64,000 bases of DNA from Streptantibioticus cattleyicolor NRRL 8057 = DSM 46488 (lineage in GTDB: Bacteria > Actinomycetota > Actinomycetes > Streptomycetales > Streptomycetaceae): the NCBI RefSeq assembly GCF_000240165.1, contig NC_017586.1:3534001-3598000 (forward strand). Direction: 5' to 3'. The notes under the pieces were generated by a model. The model was not told the origin of the DNA and ran no database searches. It saw nothing but the letters and a program-made list of their open reading frames with translations. Below, in pieces: positions 37,268-46,367 of this stretch (position 1 is its first letter; the number at the start of each line of letters is the position of its first letter). The translations under genes and the position numbers were made by a program.

Positions 37268-37426
37268 CGTGCTCCTGACGTGCGTGTTCGTTCTGTTCGT
37301 GCCACGGACGACCTCGCCGGCATTGCTCTACTCAGCGACTTGTTCGCCGCCTGACGGCCACCGAGCGTGTCGTCCCCTCGGCTCCGCGAGCCGGACGGAG
37401 GACGATGGCCGGGGGAAAGGGGAGAG

Positions 37427-37861
37427 ATGACAGTCAGCGAGCCCCGGACGTCCGGCGCCGCAAAGGGCACCGGAGTGGCCGTCCTCATCACCAACAGCCA
37501 GGGCGAGTACCTGCTGCACCTGCGCGACGACATCGAAGGGATCTGCTGGCCCGGCTACTGGGCGCTGGTGGGCGGAAGTCCCGAACCCGGCGAGCCGTTG
37601 GCGGACGCCATCGCGCGGGAGTTGAAGGAGGAGACCGGACTCACCATCGCGCTGGAGGAGTTCGCCACCGTTGCGCAGCGGGGTGCCGAGGACCTCGGCA
37701 AAGGTCCCATCGCCGTCTATCAGGGGCATTGGGACGGTGACGCCCACGCCCTCCCGCTCACCGAGGGCGTCATGCTGCATTGGTTTCCGGTGACGACGAT
37801 TCCCCGGCTTCGGGTTCCGCCGTGGTGCCGGGAAGTGATCGGCCTCCATCGGGCGCGTTGA
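37427..37861 (+). CDS. NUDIX hydrolase
   Basis: 144 residues. The NUDIX box is complete: GGSPEPGEPLADAIARELKEE followed by TGL, with the GE...REL.EE core, so metal-dependent pyrophosphohydrolase activity is expected. LLHLRDDIEGICWPGYWALVGG precedes it. Substrate not predictable. ATG at 37427 follows AAAGGGGAGAG. It may have been part of the accessory group before the IS110 insertion. Confidence 0.9.
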   Translation: MTVSEPRTSGAAKGTGVAVLITNSQGEYLLHLRDDIEGICWPGYWALVGGSPEPGEPLADAIARELKEETGLTIALEEFATVAQRGAEDLGKGPIAVYQGHWDGDAHALPLTEGVMLHWFPVTTIPRLRVPPWCREVIGLHRAR

Positions 37862-37950
37862 CCGCCGGGCGCACTCCTCGGCGTAACGGGTCGATCACAC
37901 CCACCCCCCGGGTGGTTCGCCCGTGTCAGGCTGCGTCTGGCGGATGTGTC

Positions 37951-38595
37951 GTGAATGTGTGGGGGTGGGTCGTGGGTGGGGCGCGGATATCGGGGGGTTC
38001 GGGGCGGCGGGGGAAGAAGGTCGCGTGGGGGGTGGGGGGCGCGGTGGGGGTGTTGGTGGTGGTCGGGGTGATCGGGAACGCCGTCGATCCGCGGCCGGAC
38101 AAGGTGGTGGACGCGGGGCCGGCGGTGGCGTCGCCGTCGCCGACGCCGTCGGGGGAGTTACCGGTGCTGACGGGGCGGATGCTGACCGACGCGCGGCTGG
38201 CGGCGCGGGAGGCGGGGTTCACGCGGCTGGTCACGCATGACGCGACGGGTGCCCGGCGCGGGCAGGGGAGCGCGGCGGACTGGAAGGTGTGCTTCCAGCG
38301 GCCGGTGCCGGGGCAGGCGCGTACCGACGCCGCCGTCGATCTGGCCGTCGTGCTCGCCACCGAGCGCTGCCCCACCGCCGACGGCCGCCCGGCCCCGGTC
38401 CGTACCCGCGCCACGCCGCCCGTGGTCGGGACCCCGGCGGCCCCGTCGCAGTCACCGACACCGACACCGACCGACGACGGCACGGGCGACGACAGCGGCC
38501 CCACCGCCGCGTGCAACGACGGCACCCTCTCCTACGCCGTCCACCACCAGGGCGCCTGCTCGCACCACCACGGCGTCGCCGAGTGGTACCGCTGA
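37951..38595 (+). CDS. Membrane-anchored PASTA/DUF3761 protein
   Basis: 214 residues. One membrane segment (about 28-48, VAWGVGGAVGVLVVVGVIG), a short Pro/Ser linker, a PASTA-like domain (LPVLTGRMLTDARLAAREAGF to about 130), a second Pro/Thr linker, and a Cys/His C-terminus, CNDGTLSYAVHHQGACSHHHG then VAEWY, that matches DUF3761. Orientation is probably outside, with the wall-binding part exported. The start is uncertain: GTG at 37951 or 37957. Confidence 0.7.
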   Translation: MNVWGWVVGGARISGGSGRRGKKVAWGVGGAVGVLVVVGVIGNAVDPRPDKVVDAGPAVASPSPTPSGELPVLTGRMLTDARLAAREAGFTRLVTHDATGARRGQGSAADWKVCFQRPVPGQARTDAAVDLAVVLATERCPTADGRPAPVRTRATPPVVGTPAAPSQSPTPTPTDDGTGDDSGPTAACNDGTLSYAVHHQGACSHHHGVAEWYR

Positions 38596-38608
38596 GGGGC
38601 TACCGAGG

Positions 38609-38827
38609 TCAGCCCTGTTCCTCGTCGAGCCGGAAGCCCACCTTCAGCGCCACCTGGTAGTGCTCGATCCGGCCGTTCTCCAGTTGGCCGCGTACCTGGA
38701 GGACCTCGAACCAGTCGAGGTTGCGCAGGGTCCGCGCGGCGCGCTGGACGGCGTTGCGGATCGCGGCGTCGACGCCTTCGTGCGACGAGCCGACGATCTC
38801 GGTCACCCGGTAGACGTGTTCGGACAT
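38609..38827 (-). CDS. Dodecin
   Basis: 72 residues. MSEHVYRVTEIVGSSHEGVD, the W of NLDWFEVLQVRGQL and QVALKVGFRLDE give the dodecin family. The dodecameric hollow protein stores flavin. ATG at 38827 follows CGGAGG. The frame extends upstream, but that part is non-conserved. Confidence 0.95.
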   Translation of the reverse strand: MSEHVYRVTEIVGSSHEGVDAAIRNAVQRAARTLRNLDWFEVLQVRGQLENGRIEHYQVALKVGFRLDEEQG

Positions 38828-39153
38828 CGGGCCTCCGTAAGTTGTGGGGGGGCGGATGTCACCTTGCCCCGGTTCGTCCCGTTCCGCATGTGCAAGCGGG
38901 GCAGTGTGCGGGGTTGGCCGGGGAACCACCGAGAACCACCGATTCGCAGCCCCACCGTGCGACAATGCGACCGCGTCGGCGGGGCCACGCCGGTCCGCCG
39001 GACGCCGGGGCACCCCGAACACGGCCGCCGGACGCCAGTGCCGCATCAGCCGAGGTTCGCCCCGTCGCGACGCCCGGCAACGCCGCGAGGCACCGCACCG
39101 GACGCCGTTCCTTACCGGGCAAACCTTGGCTGACGCGGCACTAGGGAGAGCAC
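38828..39153. other. Divergent gap between dodecin and the FtsW/RodA gene
   Basis: 326 bp of GC-rich DNA that must hold both promoters. Open frames across it are low-complexity. No operator or terminator was recognised. Confidence 0.4.
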
Positions 39154-40563
39154 GTGGGGGAGACCACCCCGGGCATCGTGACCCGGCGCAGGAACACGGA
39201 GCTGGCGCTGACCGTCCTCGCCGTGCTGCTCGGCGTGGCCGGATCCGCCACCGCCGGGCTCGCCCTCGACGGCCGGGTGCCGGCCCGGCTGCCCACCGCC
39301 GCCGCCGTCCTCGGCGCCCTCGCGCTCGCCGCCCACCTCGCCGTCCGCCGCTTCGCCCGCTACGCCGATCCGCTGATCCTGCCGCTCGCGGTGGTGCTCT
39401 CGGCCCTCGGGGTGATGCTCATCGCCCGGCTGGACCCCAGCTACGCGATGGCCTACGGCTCCCCGCCCAAGGCGCCCAACCAGGTGATGTGGCTGGCCGT
39501 CGCCGGGGTCGGCTTCATCGCCGTGGTCGCCCTGCTGCGCCACCACCGGCTGCTCCAGCGGTACTCGTACGTGACGATGGCCGGCGCGCTGGTGCTGCTG
39601 ATGGCCCCGGCCTTCTTCCCCGGGGACGTCTACGGCGCCAAGCGGTGGATCCGGCTGCCGGGGATGACCGTGGAGCCGGACGAGTTCGTCAAGCTCGCCA
39701 TCACCGTCTTCTTCGCGGCCTATCTGATGGCCAACCGGGACGCGCTGGCGCTGGTGGGGCGCCGGGTGTGGGGGCTGAGCCTGCCGCGGGGCCGCAACCT
39801 GGGGCCGGTGCTGGCGATCTGGGCGGTCAGCCTGCTGGTGCTGGTCTTCGAACGCGACCTGGGCACCTCGCTGATCTTCTTCGGGATCTTCGTGATCATG
39901 CTCTACGTGGCCACCGAACGCACCGGCTGGGTCGTCTTCGGCCTGCTGATGGCGGCGGGCGGGGCCGTGGTGGTCGGCTCGCTCGAACCCCATGTGCACG
40001 GCCGGGTGGTGGCGTGGCTGCACCCGATGGCCGCCCTGCTGCCGCAGAACCAGGCCAGGGGGATGAGCCAGCAGGCCGCGCAGGCGCTCTTCAGCTTCGG
40101 CAGCGGCGGGGTGCTCGGCACCGGGCTGGGCCACGGCCACCCGTGGCTGATCGGCTTCGCCGGCCAGTCCGACTTCATCCTCACCACGGTCGGCGAGGAG
40201 CTGGGGCTGGCCGGGGTGACCGCCGTGCTGATGCTCTACGTCCTGCTGGTGGAACGGGCGGTGCGCACCGCGCTGGTGCTCACCGACCCGTTCGGCAAGC
40301 TGCTGGCGGCCGGGCTCGCCACCTCGCTGGCGCTCCAGGTCTTCGTGGTGGCCGGTGGGGTCACCGGGCTGATCCCGCTGACCGGCAAGGCGCTGCCGTT
40401 CCTGGCCGCCGGCGGCTCCTCGATGGTCTCCAACTGGCTGCTGGTGGCCATCCTGGTCAAGCTGAGCGACGCCGCCGGGCGCACCCGGTACGCCGACGCC
40501 GTGCCCCGCCCGGTCAGTGCCGCGGAGGCGCTGACCGCTGCGGTGCCGAGAGTTGTTGGCTGA
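39154..40563 (+). CDS. FtsW/RodA/SpoVE-family peptidoglycan polymerase
   Basis: 469 residues, about 10 membrane segments. SEDS features: GAKRWIRLPGMTVEPDEFVKL, VFERDLGTSLIFFG, the loop QNQARGMSQQAAQALFSFGSGGVLGTGLG, and TGLIPLTGKALPFLAAGGSSM. SEDS proteins polymerise lipid II with a class B PBP. No PBP gene is adjacent, so this is an extra paralogue rather than the usual rodA-pbpA pair. It ends inside the last 50 nt of the convergent esterase gene. Confidence 0.93.
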   Translation: MGETTPGIVTRRRNTELALTVLAVLLGVAGSATAGLALDGRVPARLPTAAAVLGALALAAHLAVRRFARYADPLILPLAVVLSALGVMLIARLDPSYAMAYGSPPKAPNQVMWLAVAGVGFIAVVALLRHHRLLQRYSYVTMAGALVLLMAPAFFPGDVYGAKRWIRLPGMTVEPDEFVKLAITVFFAAYLMANRDALALVGRRVWGLSLPRGRNLGPVLAIWAVSLLVLVFERDLGTSLIFFGIFVIMLYVATERTGWVVFGLLMAAGGAVVVGSLEPHVHGRVVAWLHPMAALLPQNQARGMSQQAAQALFSFGSGGVLGTGLGHGHPWLIGFAGQSDFILTTVGEELGLAGVTAVLMLYVLLVERAVRTALVLTDPFGKLLAAGLATSLALQVFVVAGGVTGLIPLTGKALPFLAAGGSSMVSNWLLVAILVKLSDAAGRTRYADAVPRPVSAAEALTAAVPRVVG

Positions 40564-41653
40564 GCCAGCCGAACGCGGCCGGGTACTCGCTCGTCCAGGT
40601 GCCGTAGTTGTGGCCGCCGGTGGGCACCAGGACGACCTTGACCCGTACCGGCCCGCCGGCCGCGACCTGCTGGAACTGGGTGAGGTAACGCGGCGGGCTG
40701 AACCGGTCCTGGCGTGAGGTGGCCAGGAAGATCCCGACGTCGGCGGTGGAGTGGCGGACCAGGTAGGTGGGGGCGTTGGCCTCCCGCACCGCACGGTCCG
40801 GGAGCACCGAGGGGTCTCCGGTGAGCCGGTCGGGGTCGAGCGCCGCCCCCGCCCCGAAGACCCCCGGGTACTGCAACGGCAGCTTGGCCGCGCAGTAGCC
40901 GCCGGTGGAGAACCCCAGCACGCCCCACGCCTTGGGACCGGGCAGGGTGCGGAACTTGTGCCGGATCAGCTCGGGCACGTCGGACGCCAGCCAGGTGGCC
41001 ACCTTGCGGTCCGGCAGGTCGGTGCAGTCGGTGTCCACCCCACCCGGGTTGATCGCCGGCATCGCCAGGATGAACGGGTGCGAGGTGCCCGCCTCCATCA
41101 GCTGCTGGACGTCACCGGGCACCCCGCCGTGCTCCAGCCAGGACTGCGGCGACCCGGGGACGCCGTGCGCGAGGAGCAGCACGGGGAAGCGGGTGTCGCG
41201 GTAGCGCGGGTCGTCGTACTGCGGCGGGGTCCACACGATGACCTCGCCGGAGAGCTTGGAGTGCGGTCCGTGGACGTAGGTGTCGAGCAGGCCGTTGCCG
41301 GTGCGGTTGAACTTGGCCCGGGACGGCGGCGGGCCCGGCATGGCCACCGTGTTGGCGTTCTTGTCGGTGCCCAGCAGGTCGTCCCACGAGGCGTACAGGC
41401 CGTAGCTGGTGTTGATCCACACGGCGACCACGGAGATCGCGGTGAGCTGGCACAGCCCGATCATCACCAGCCGCGCCGCCAGGCGCACCACCCGTGGCCC
41501 CGGCACCCGGGCCCACAGCACCAGCGTGCCGACGACCATCAGGACCGTCGCGGCGATCAGTACGGCCAGGAACGGCGTTCCGGTGAGGCTCACGCGACGG
41601 ACTCCCGCGGACTCGAAGGGCGTCCGCTCCATCCGCGGGACCCTTGGTTTCAT
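40514..41653 (-). CDS. Membrane-anchored esterase (esterase D/antigen 85-like)
   Basis: 379 residues. Three N-terminal membrane segments (about 27-85) followed by an alpha/beta hydrolase: VLLLAHGVPGSPQSWLEHGG, the nucleophile elbow GFSTGGYCAAKL, and the C-terminal His in PTGGHNYGTW. This is the esterase D/mycolyltransferase-like group found in actinomycetes. The catalytic domain is probably outside. Its last 50 nt overlap the convergent ftsW-like gene. Confidence 0.85.
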   Translation of the reverse strand: MKPRVPRMERTPFESAGVRRVSLTGTPFLAVLIAATVLMVVGTLVLWARVPGPRVVRLAARLVMIGLCQLTAISVVAVWINTSYGLYASWDDLLGTDKNANTVAMPGPPPSRAKFNRTGNGLLDTYVHGPHSKLSGEVIVWTPPQYDDPRYRDTRFPVLLLAHGVPGSPQSWLEHGGVPGDVQQLMEAGTSHPFILAMPAINPGGVDTDCTDLPDRKVATWLASDVPELIRHKFRTLPGPKAWGVLGFSTGGYCAAKLPLQYPGVFGAGAALDPDRLTGDPSVLPDRAVREANAPTYLVRHSTADVGIFLATSRQDRFSPPRYLTQFQQVAAGGPVRVKVVLVPTGGHNYGTWTSEYPAAFGWLSQQLSAPQRSAPPRH

Positions 41654-41998
41654 CGGCTGAACTACAGCGAGGATCCAGCATCACCAGGCACCTGGGCAAC
41701 AAAACCGGGGAAATGTAACGAACCTGGGCGTTGGTAGTGCGTATTTCGCAATACGGTCGGCGCAACCGCCGCCCGAGGCCCCCGGGCCTACCGGAGAAGA
41801 CGACGTGGCGGCCCGAGACGTTGCGCCCCGACCGGTCCCGTTCGTCCGCCGCCCCGGTCCCGCCGCCCCCGGTCCCGTCGTCCGGCCCGTCCCGCCCTTC
41901 GCCCGCCCGGCCCAGCCGGACGGGACGCCCCGCGCCCCGGGTGGCAGCGTCGGAACCACCCCGTCCGCCGCAGCCCCGCACCGTGAGGAGGCCCCGGC
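41654..41998. promoter_or_regulatory. Divergent region with a small palindrome
   Basis: 345 bp between the leftward esterase and the rightward metalloprotease. CGTATT-TCGC-AATACG at 41740-41755 is a perfect 6-bp inverted repeat in an AT-richer patch (41700-41760), placed where promoters of either gene would lie. An open frame 41805-42002 with a GGAGAAG start site overlaps the next ATG by 4 nt but encodes only Pro/Arg-rich sequence; I do not call it a gene. Confidence 0.45.
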
Positions 41999-43300
41999 AT
42001 GAAGCCCAGTGGCCGCGTACGGTCGGTGCTGCTGTGCCTGCTGGTGTGGGCGGCCGTGACGGCGGCGCCCGGGGCCGCCGCGCCCGGGGCCGACCCGGTG
42101 GGGCCGTGCGCGCTGCCGCGGACCGACGCCTGGCTCTCCGAGGGGGTCACGCCCTGGGACGACGCCCATGTGCGCCCGCTGGGCACGGTGCGGGCCGCGA
42201 TGGTCTTCGTCCGCTTCCCCGACCACGTACCCCGGCGGGCGCCGCGGCAGGTCGAGTCGGCGTACCTGCCCTCGGTGCCCAAGTTCTACCTCGACGCCTC
42301 CTACGGCAAGGCCCGGCTGGCGATCGACCCGGTCGAGCGGTGGATCACGCTGCCCAGGACGGCCGCCGGGTACGGCATCCACCGCGGCACGCCGTACGAC
42401 CGTACGGTGGCGTACCTGCGGGACACCGTACGGGCGGCGCACCGGGCCGGGGTGGGCTTCCCCGGCGACCGGCTGCTCTACGTGGTCGCCGACCCGGACG
42501 CCCCCGGGGTGGACCACGACGCCACCGCCGCCGTCACCCTCGCCGCCCGCGACACGCTCGCGGTGGACGGCACCCGCATCCGCAACGTCGCCCTCATCTG
42601 GGAGGCGGCCACCCCGGACCGCAACGTCGTCGCCCACGAGACCGGCCACCTGTTCGGCCTGCCCGACCTGTACGTCCAGCCGCAAGGGGCGGGCGGCGAC
42701 TGGGACTCCATGGTCGGCGACTGGGACCTGATGGGCGACCAGCGGGCGGCGGCACCGGAGTTCCTGGCCTGGAACAAGTGGAAGTTCGGCTGGTTCGACC
42801 CCGGCCAGGTGGAATGCGTGGCCGCCCCCGGCGTCAGCCGGCACACCCTGACGCCCACCGAAGTCACCGGCGGCACCAAGCTCGTCGTGGTCGCCCACGG
42901 CCCCACCGACGCGTACGCGATCGAGGCCCGCAGCCCGTACGGCAACGACCGCGGGCTGTGCGCGCCCGGCGTGCTCGTCTACCACGTGCGCACCACCGTG
43001 GACTCCACCCTCGGCCCGATCGACGTGCGCAACGCCCACCCCGGCACCGTGGCCGCCGACCTCCCGGCCACCGCCGACGGCCCCTCCGGGGTGCCCGGGG
43101 TGCCCCGCAGGTGCGCCCGGGTCCAGGAGCCCTCGATGGCCCGGGCCACCCTCCAACCCGGCGAGAGCTACACCGCCGACGGCGGCGCGCTGAAGGTCAC
43201 GGTGGTCGCCGAGCGCCCCGACGGCGACTACCTGGTGGACGTCACCGCCGGCCCGCCCGCCCCGCCGCCGGGCCGGGGTGGCGGGCCCGTGGCGCGTTGA
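41999..43300 (+). CDS. Secreted M6-type metalloprotease
   Basis: 433 residues. Signal peptide: basic start, VLLCLLVWAAVTAAPGAAA, cleavage likely near 28-30. The zinc site HETGHLFGLPDLY has the HExxHxxGxxD arrangement of M6 and relatives, and DSMVGDWDLMGDQ after it supplies the Met-turn-like segment. LGTVRAAMVFVRFPD and GKARLAIDP upstream are typical of the immune-inhibitor-A/M6 fold. A C-terminal beta domain follows. An extracellular protein-degrading enzyme; GTG/ATG ambiguity does not apply as the ATG has GAGG upstream. Confidence 0.88.
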   Translation: MKPSGRVRSVLLCLLVWAAVTAAPGAAAPGADPVGPCALPRTDAWLSEGVTPWDDAHVRPLGTVRAAMVFVRFPDHVPRRAPRQVESAYLPSVPKFYLDASYGKARLAIDPVERWITLPRTAAGYGIHRGTPYDRTVAYLRDTVRAAHRAGVGFPGDRLLYVVADPDAPGVDHDATAAVTLAARDTLAVDGTRIRNVALIWEAATPDRNVVAHETGHLFGLPDLYVQPQGAGGDWDSMVGDWDLMGDQRAAAPEFLAWNKWKFGWFDPGQVECVAAPGVSRHTLTPTEVTGGTKLVVVAHGPTDAYAIEARSPYGNDRGLCAPGVLVYHVRTTVDSTLGPIDVRNAHPGTVAADLPATADGPSGVPGVPRRCARVQEPSMARATLQPGESYTADGGALKVTVVAERPDGDYLVDVTAGPPAPPPGRGGGPVAR

Positions 43301-43376
43301 CCGATGCCGTGACGGGCCATCAACTCCCGTGGGAGAATCGGCGCGTCGTTGACCCGCGAGGGGACGGGGGAACGCA

Positions 43377-43832
43377 GTGGGAGACGATGTCGTCATCACG
43401 GTGAGCGGGGTCAAGGCCCCGGACACCGAACTGGCCGCCCTGGAAACCTGGCTCCGCTCCGAGGACGAACTCAAGCAGAGCGTCAAACGGGAGGAACGCA
43501 CCCCGCAGGAGGCCATGGGCATCGCCTACGACCTCCTCGTCCAGATCGGCGGCGAGGCGGTCTTCGCCACCGCCATGGTGCTGCTGCGCTCCATCCGCAA
43601 CTTCCGCGGCAACCGGCACTCCCAGCGCGGCGGCGACGGCTTCACCGTCACCCTGCGGCTGCCCGAGCGCGACCTGGAACTCGTGCTGCGCTCCGGCGAC
43701 GACCTGACCACCCGGGACCTGGAGGAGTACGGCCGCCGCATCGAACGCGCCCTGACCGGCGGCGACGGCGACGGCCGGGGCGAGGACCCGCCGCGGTCCG
43801 GCACGACGCGACCGGCGCGGCCCACGGAGTAG
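43377..43832 (+). CDS. EACC1-like protein (effector-associated constant component)
   Basis: 151 residues. The pattern is LAALETWLRSEDELKQSVK, then IGGEAVFATAMVLLRSIRNF (a hydrophobic, probably membrane-inserting helix) and TVTLRLPERDLELVL, which I recognise as the EACC1 family. EACC1 proteins are encoded next to varied effectors in bacterial conflict systems of multicellular bacteria. The gene is the first of an operon and ends 3 nt before the caspase-like gene. GTG start after GGGGG. Function is inferred from the family and neighbours. Confidence 0.75.
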   Translation: MGDDVVITVSGVKAPDTELAALETWLRSEDELKQSVKREERTPQEAMGIAYDLLVQIGGEAVFATAMVLLRSIRNFRGNRHSQRGGDGFTVTLRLPERDLELVLRSGDDLTTRDLEEYGRRIERALTGGDGDGRGEDPPRSGTTRPARPTE

Positions 43833-43835
43833 GCG

Positions 43836-46367
43836 GTGGCCTACGAGCCCAACGCCTCCCGCTCGCGGGCGGTGCTCATCGGCGTCTACGCCTACGAGCA
43901 CCGGGCGGACTTCGCCAACCTGCCCTCGGTGCGCACCAACGTCCGCAAGCTCCACGAGGTGCTCACCGACCGCACCCTGGGGCGGATGCTGCGCACCACC
44001 GTCGAGGCGCCGCGCGAGTCGTGCACCCGCGACGAGGCGTTGCGGCTGATACGCACCTCCGCCGCGCAGGCCACCGACCTGCTGCTGGTCTACTTCGCCG
44101 GCCACGGCTACATGGACGTCCTGGGCGACGAGCTGTACCTGATGACCCGCGAGTCGTCCCGGCGGACCGCCCGCACCACCGGCATCCCCTACACCGGCCT
44201 CCTCGCCGAACTGGCCCGGTCCCGTGCCGAACGGGTCGTCCTCATCCTGGACTGCTGCTGCTCCGGCAACGCGAAGCTCGAATCCCTCGACGACCGGAAG
44301 TTCTCGCTGCTGGTCTCCTCCCGGCCGCGCAGCATCATCTACGGCGGCGACGGCATCGCCCCGACCCCGTTCACCGCCGCCCTGCTCAAGCTGCTGACCA
44401 CCGGCACCCACGAGGACGGCTCGGTCACCGTGCAGAGCCTGGGCCAGGGGCTGAAGGAGATCGCCGAGGCCGAGGCGGCGGCCATCGACCCGGACGCCGA
44501 CTACGACCCGTGGGTGCCGCGCGAGGTCTCCAGCGGCGGGGCGGGCGACACCGTGCTGTCGGCGGCCCGCCACCACCACGCCGAACCGTGGTGGCGGGCC
44601 GCCGCGTCACGCGCCGGGCAGCGGCTGCGGCGCGTCATCGGCTACCTGGGCTTCTGCTGGAAGACGTGGGCCTGGGGGCCGGGCCAGCCGTGGTGGCACC
44701 GGCTGCTGGCCGGCGTGGTGATCACGGCGGCGCTGGCCGGCCTCGGGATGGGCGTGCTGACCGCCACCCGCCCCGAACCGCTGTGCCCCACCCCGCTGGA
44801 ACTGCGGGCGCTCACCTCACCGGAGACCCGCGACGCGCTGGCCGCGGTGGCCGACGCCTTCCGGACCAGCCAGGAGGACCTGCGCCCGCTGGGCGGACGC
44901 CCGGCCGGCTGCTACCAGATCAACGTCACCGTGCAGGCCGCCCCCAGCGACCAGACGGTGGCCGCCTTCTCCGACTCGGCGGCCTGGGCCGAGCCCCAAC
45001 TCGCCTGCCCGCAGCCCGGATCGACCGCCTCCCCCTGCCCGGAACCGCTGCGGGACGTCGGCCCCCACCCCGATGTGTGGCTGCCCGCCTCGGCCACCGA
45101 GTACCAGCGGGTGGCCGACGCCGTGCGCCGCCCGGAGTCCGCGGTGAGCCTCGGCGTACCGTTCACCGTCGCCCGTTCGCCCGCCGTCCTCGCCGTCTCC
45201 CGCCGGGACGGGCTGACCGGCCGCGCCAGGGCCGGGGAGACCGACGCCGATCTGGTACGGGCCGCCACCGCCCAGGGGTTCACGGTGCGCGGCGCCGCCC
45301 CGCTCTCCTCCGACACCGCCCTCGTCCACGCCCTCCACCTGCCCGCCGGCACCGGCACCGACGACCCCGCGCCACGCGGCGACGACACCGCCGTCATCTG
45401 CGACGCCGCCACCGCCACCGGACAGCGGCGGGCGCTGCTGATCACCGAGGCCGAGGCGGCGGCGCTCTTCGACCCCACCATGCCCGGCCGCCCCTCCTGC
45501 CTCGGCCAGTACGCCGACCCGTACACCGCCTACTACCCCCGGGACGTCCCCGGGCTCGACCTGACCTTCGTACCGGTGACCTGGCGCGACGCGCACGCCG
45601 ACACCGCGCAGCGCACCGAGGCGGTACGCCGCTTCGCGCAGTGGCTGCGCTCCCCGGACGGTCTGCGGGAACTGGGCCGGGAGGGGTTCCGCGGCGCCGA
45701 CCCGAAGGCGCGGCCCACCACCGCCCCGCTGCTGCGCGACGTCTTCGTCCGCGACCCCGGCCCGCCGCCCCCACCGCCCCCGGCCGCCGACGTCGACGCC
45801 CTGGTCCGCCGCTACGGGCAACCCGGCGGCCGGCGCGACGTGCTCTTCGCGGTGGACGTCTCCACCTCGTCCTACTCCGGCAGCCGGGCCGCCACCATCA
45901 GGTCCGTGCTCTCGGCGGCCGTCGGCGGCCTCGCCGCGGACGACCGGTACGGCATCGCCGCGATCCCCGGCTCGACCGGAACCGACGGCCACCCGGCCGC
46001 CCCGCTGCCGCTGGGCACCCACCCCGCGGCCGACGCGCACCGGGCCATCGGCGCGCTGACCGCGGTCGACGACGACGCGCCGATCGCCGCCGCCCTGACC
46101 GGCTGGTCCGACCAACTCGCCCGGGACCACGCCGGGTTGCCACTGCTCGTCCTGATCACCGACGACGAGGACAGCCGCGGCATCAGCCGGCCGCCGCGCG
46201 GCGACGTCCCCGTGGTCGTCGTCTCCACCGAGGAGTTCGGCTGCAAGCTCGACTTCAACATCGAGCTGACCCGCGCCAAGGGCGCCTGCCTGGACGCCTC
46301 GCAGGACCTGCCGGGCCGGATCGGCCGCACCATCGCCCAGCTCACCGCCACGGGAGGCACCGGATGA
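43836..46367 (+). CDS. Transmembrane caspase-like protease with SBP-like and vWA domains
   Basis: 843 residues. N-terminal caspase-like (peptidase C14) domain, about 10-245: RAVLIGVYAY, catalytic His in YFAGHGYM (His90) and catalytic Cys in LILDCCCSGN (Cys141). A basic linker leads to one membrane segment, about 289-310. Beyond it are a periplasmic-binding-like domain (about 315-645, with PDVWLPASATEYQRV) and a vWA domain from about 669 with the MIDAS DVSTS (Asp674). Inference: an external sensor controlling an internal death protease. Its stop overlaps the next gene by 4 nt, and EACC1 lies directly upstream. Confidence 0.9.
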   Translation: MAYEPNASRSRAVLIGVYAYEHRADFANLPSVRTNVRKLHEVLTDRTLGRMLRTTVEAPRESCTRDEALRLIRTSAAQATDLLLVYFAGHGYMDVLGDELYLMTRESSRRTARTTGIPYTGLLAELARSRAERVVLILDCCCSGNAKLESLDDRKFSLLVSSRPRSIIYGGDGIAPTPFTAALLKLLTTGTHEDGSVTVQSLGQGLKEIAEAEAAAIDPDADYDPWVPREVSSGGAGDTVLSAARHHHAEPWWRAAASRAGQRLRRVIGYLGFCWKTWAWGPGQPWWHRLLAGVVITAALAGLGMGVLTATRPEPLCPTPLELRALTSPETRDALAAVADAFRTSQEDLRPLGGRPAGCYQINVTVQAAPSDQTVAAFSDSAAWAEPQLACPQPGSTASPCPEPLRDVGPHPDVWLPASATEYQRVADAVRRPESAVSLGVPFTVARSPAVLAVSRRDGLTGRARAGETDADLVRAATAQGFTVRGAAPLSSDTALVHALHLPAGTGTDDPAPRGDDTAVICDAATATGQRRALLITEAEAAALFDPTMPGRPSCLGQYADPYTAYYPRDVPGLDLTFVPVTWRDAHADTAQRTEAVRRFAQWLRSPDGLRELGREGFRGADPKARPTTAPLLRDVFVRDPGPPPPPPPAADVDALVRRYGQPGGRRDVLFAVDVSTSSYSGSRAATIRSVLSAAVGGLAADDRYGIAAIPGSTGTDGHPAAPLPLGTHPAADAHRAIGALTAVDDDAPIAAALTGWSDQLARDHAGLPLLVLITDDEDSRGISRPPRGDVPVVVVSTEEFGCKLDFNIELTRAKGACLDASQDLPGRIGRTIAQLTATGGTG

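Noticed and set aside
32198-37861. tRNA-Lys as an integration site of a genomic island
   Set aside because: No integrase gene and no second copy of the tRNA 3' end was seen to the right; adjacency alone is not enough.
41805-42002. 65-codon open frame with a plausible ribosome site and 4-nt overlap with the M6 protease gene
   Set aside because: Translated content is only Pro/Arg/Ala-rich with no sign of selection; more likely leader DNA.
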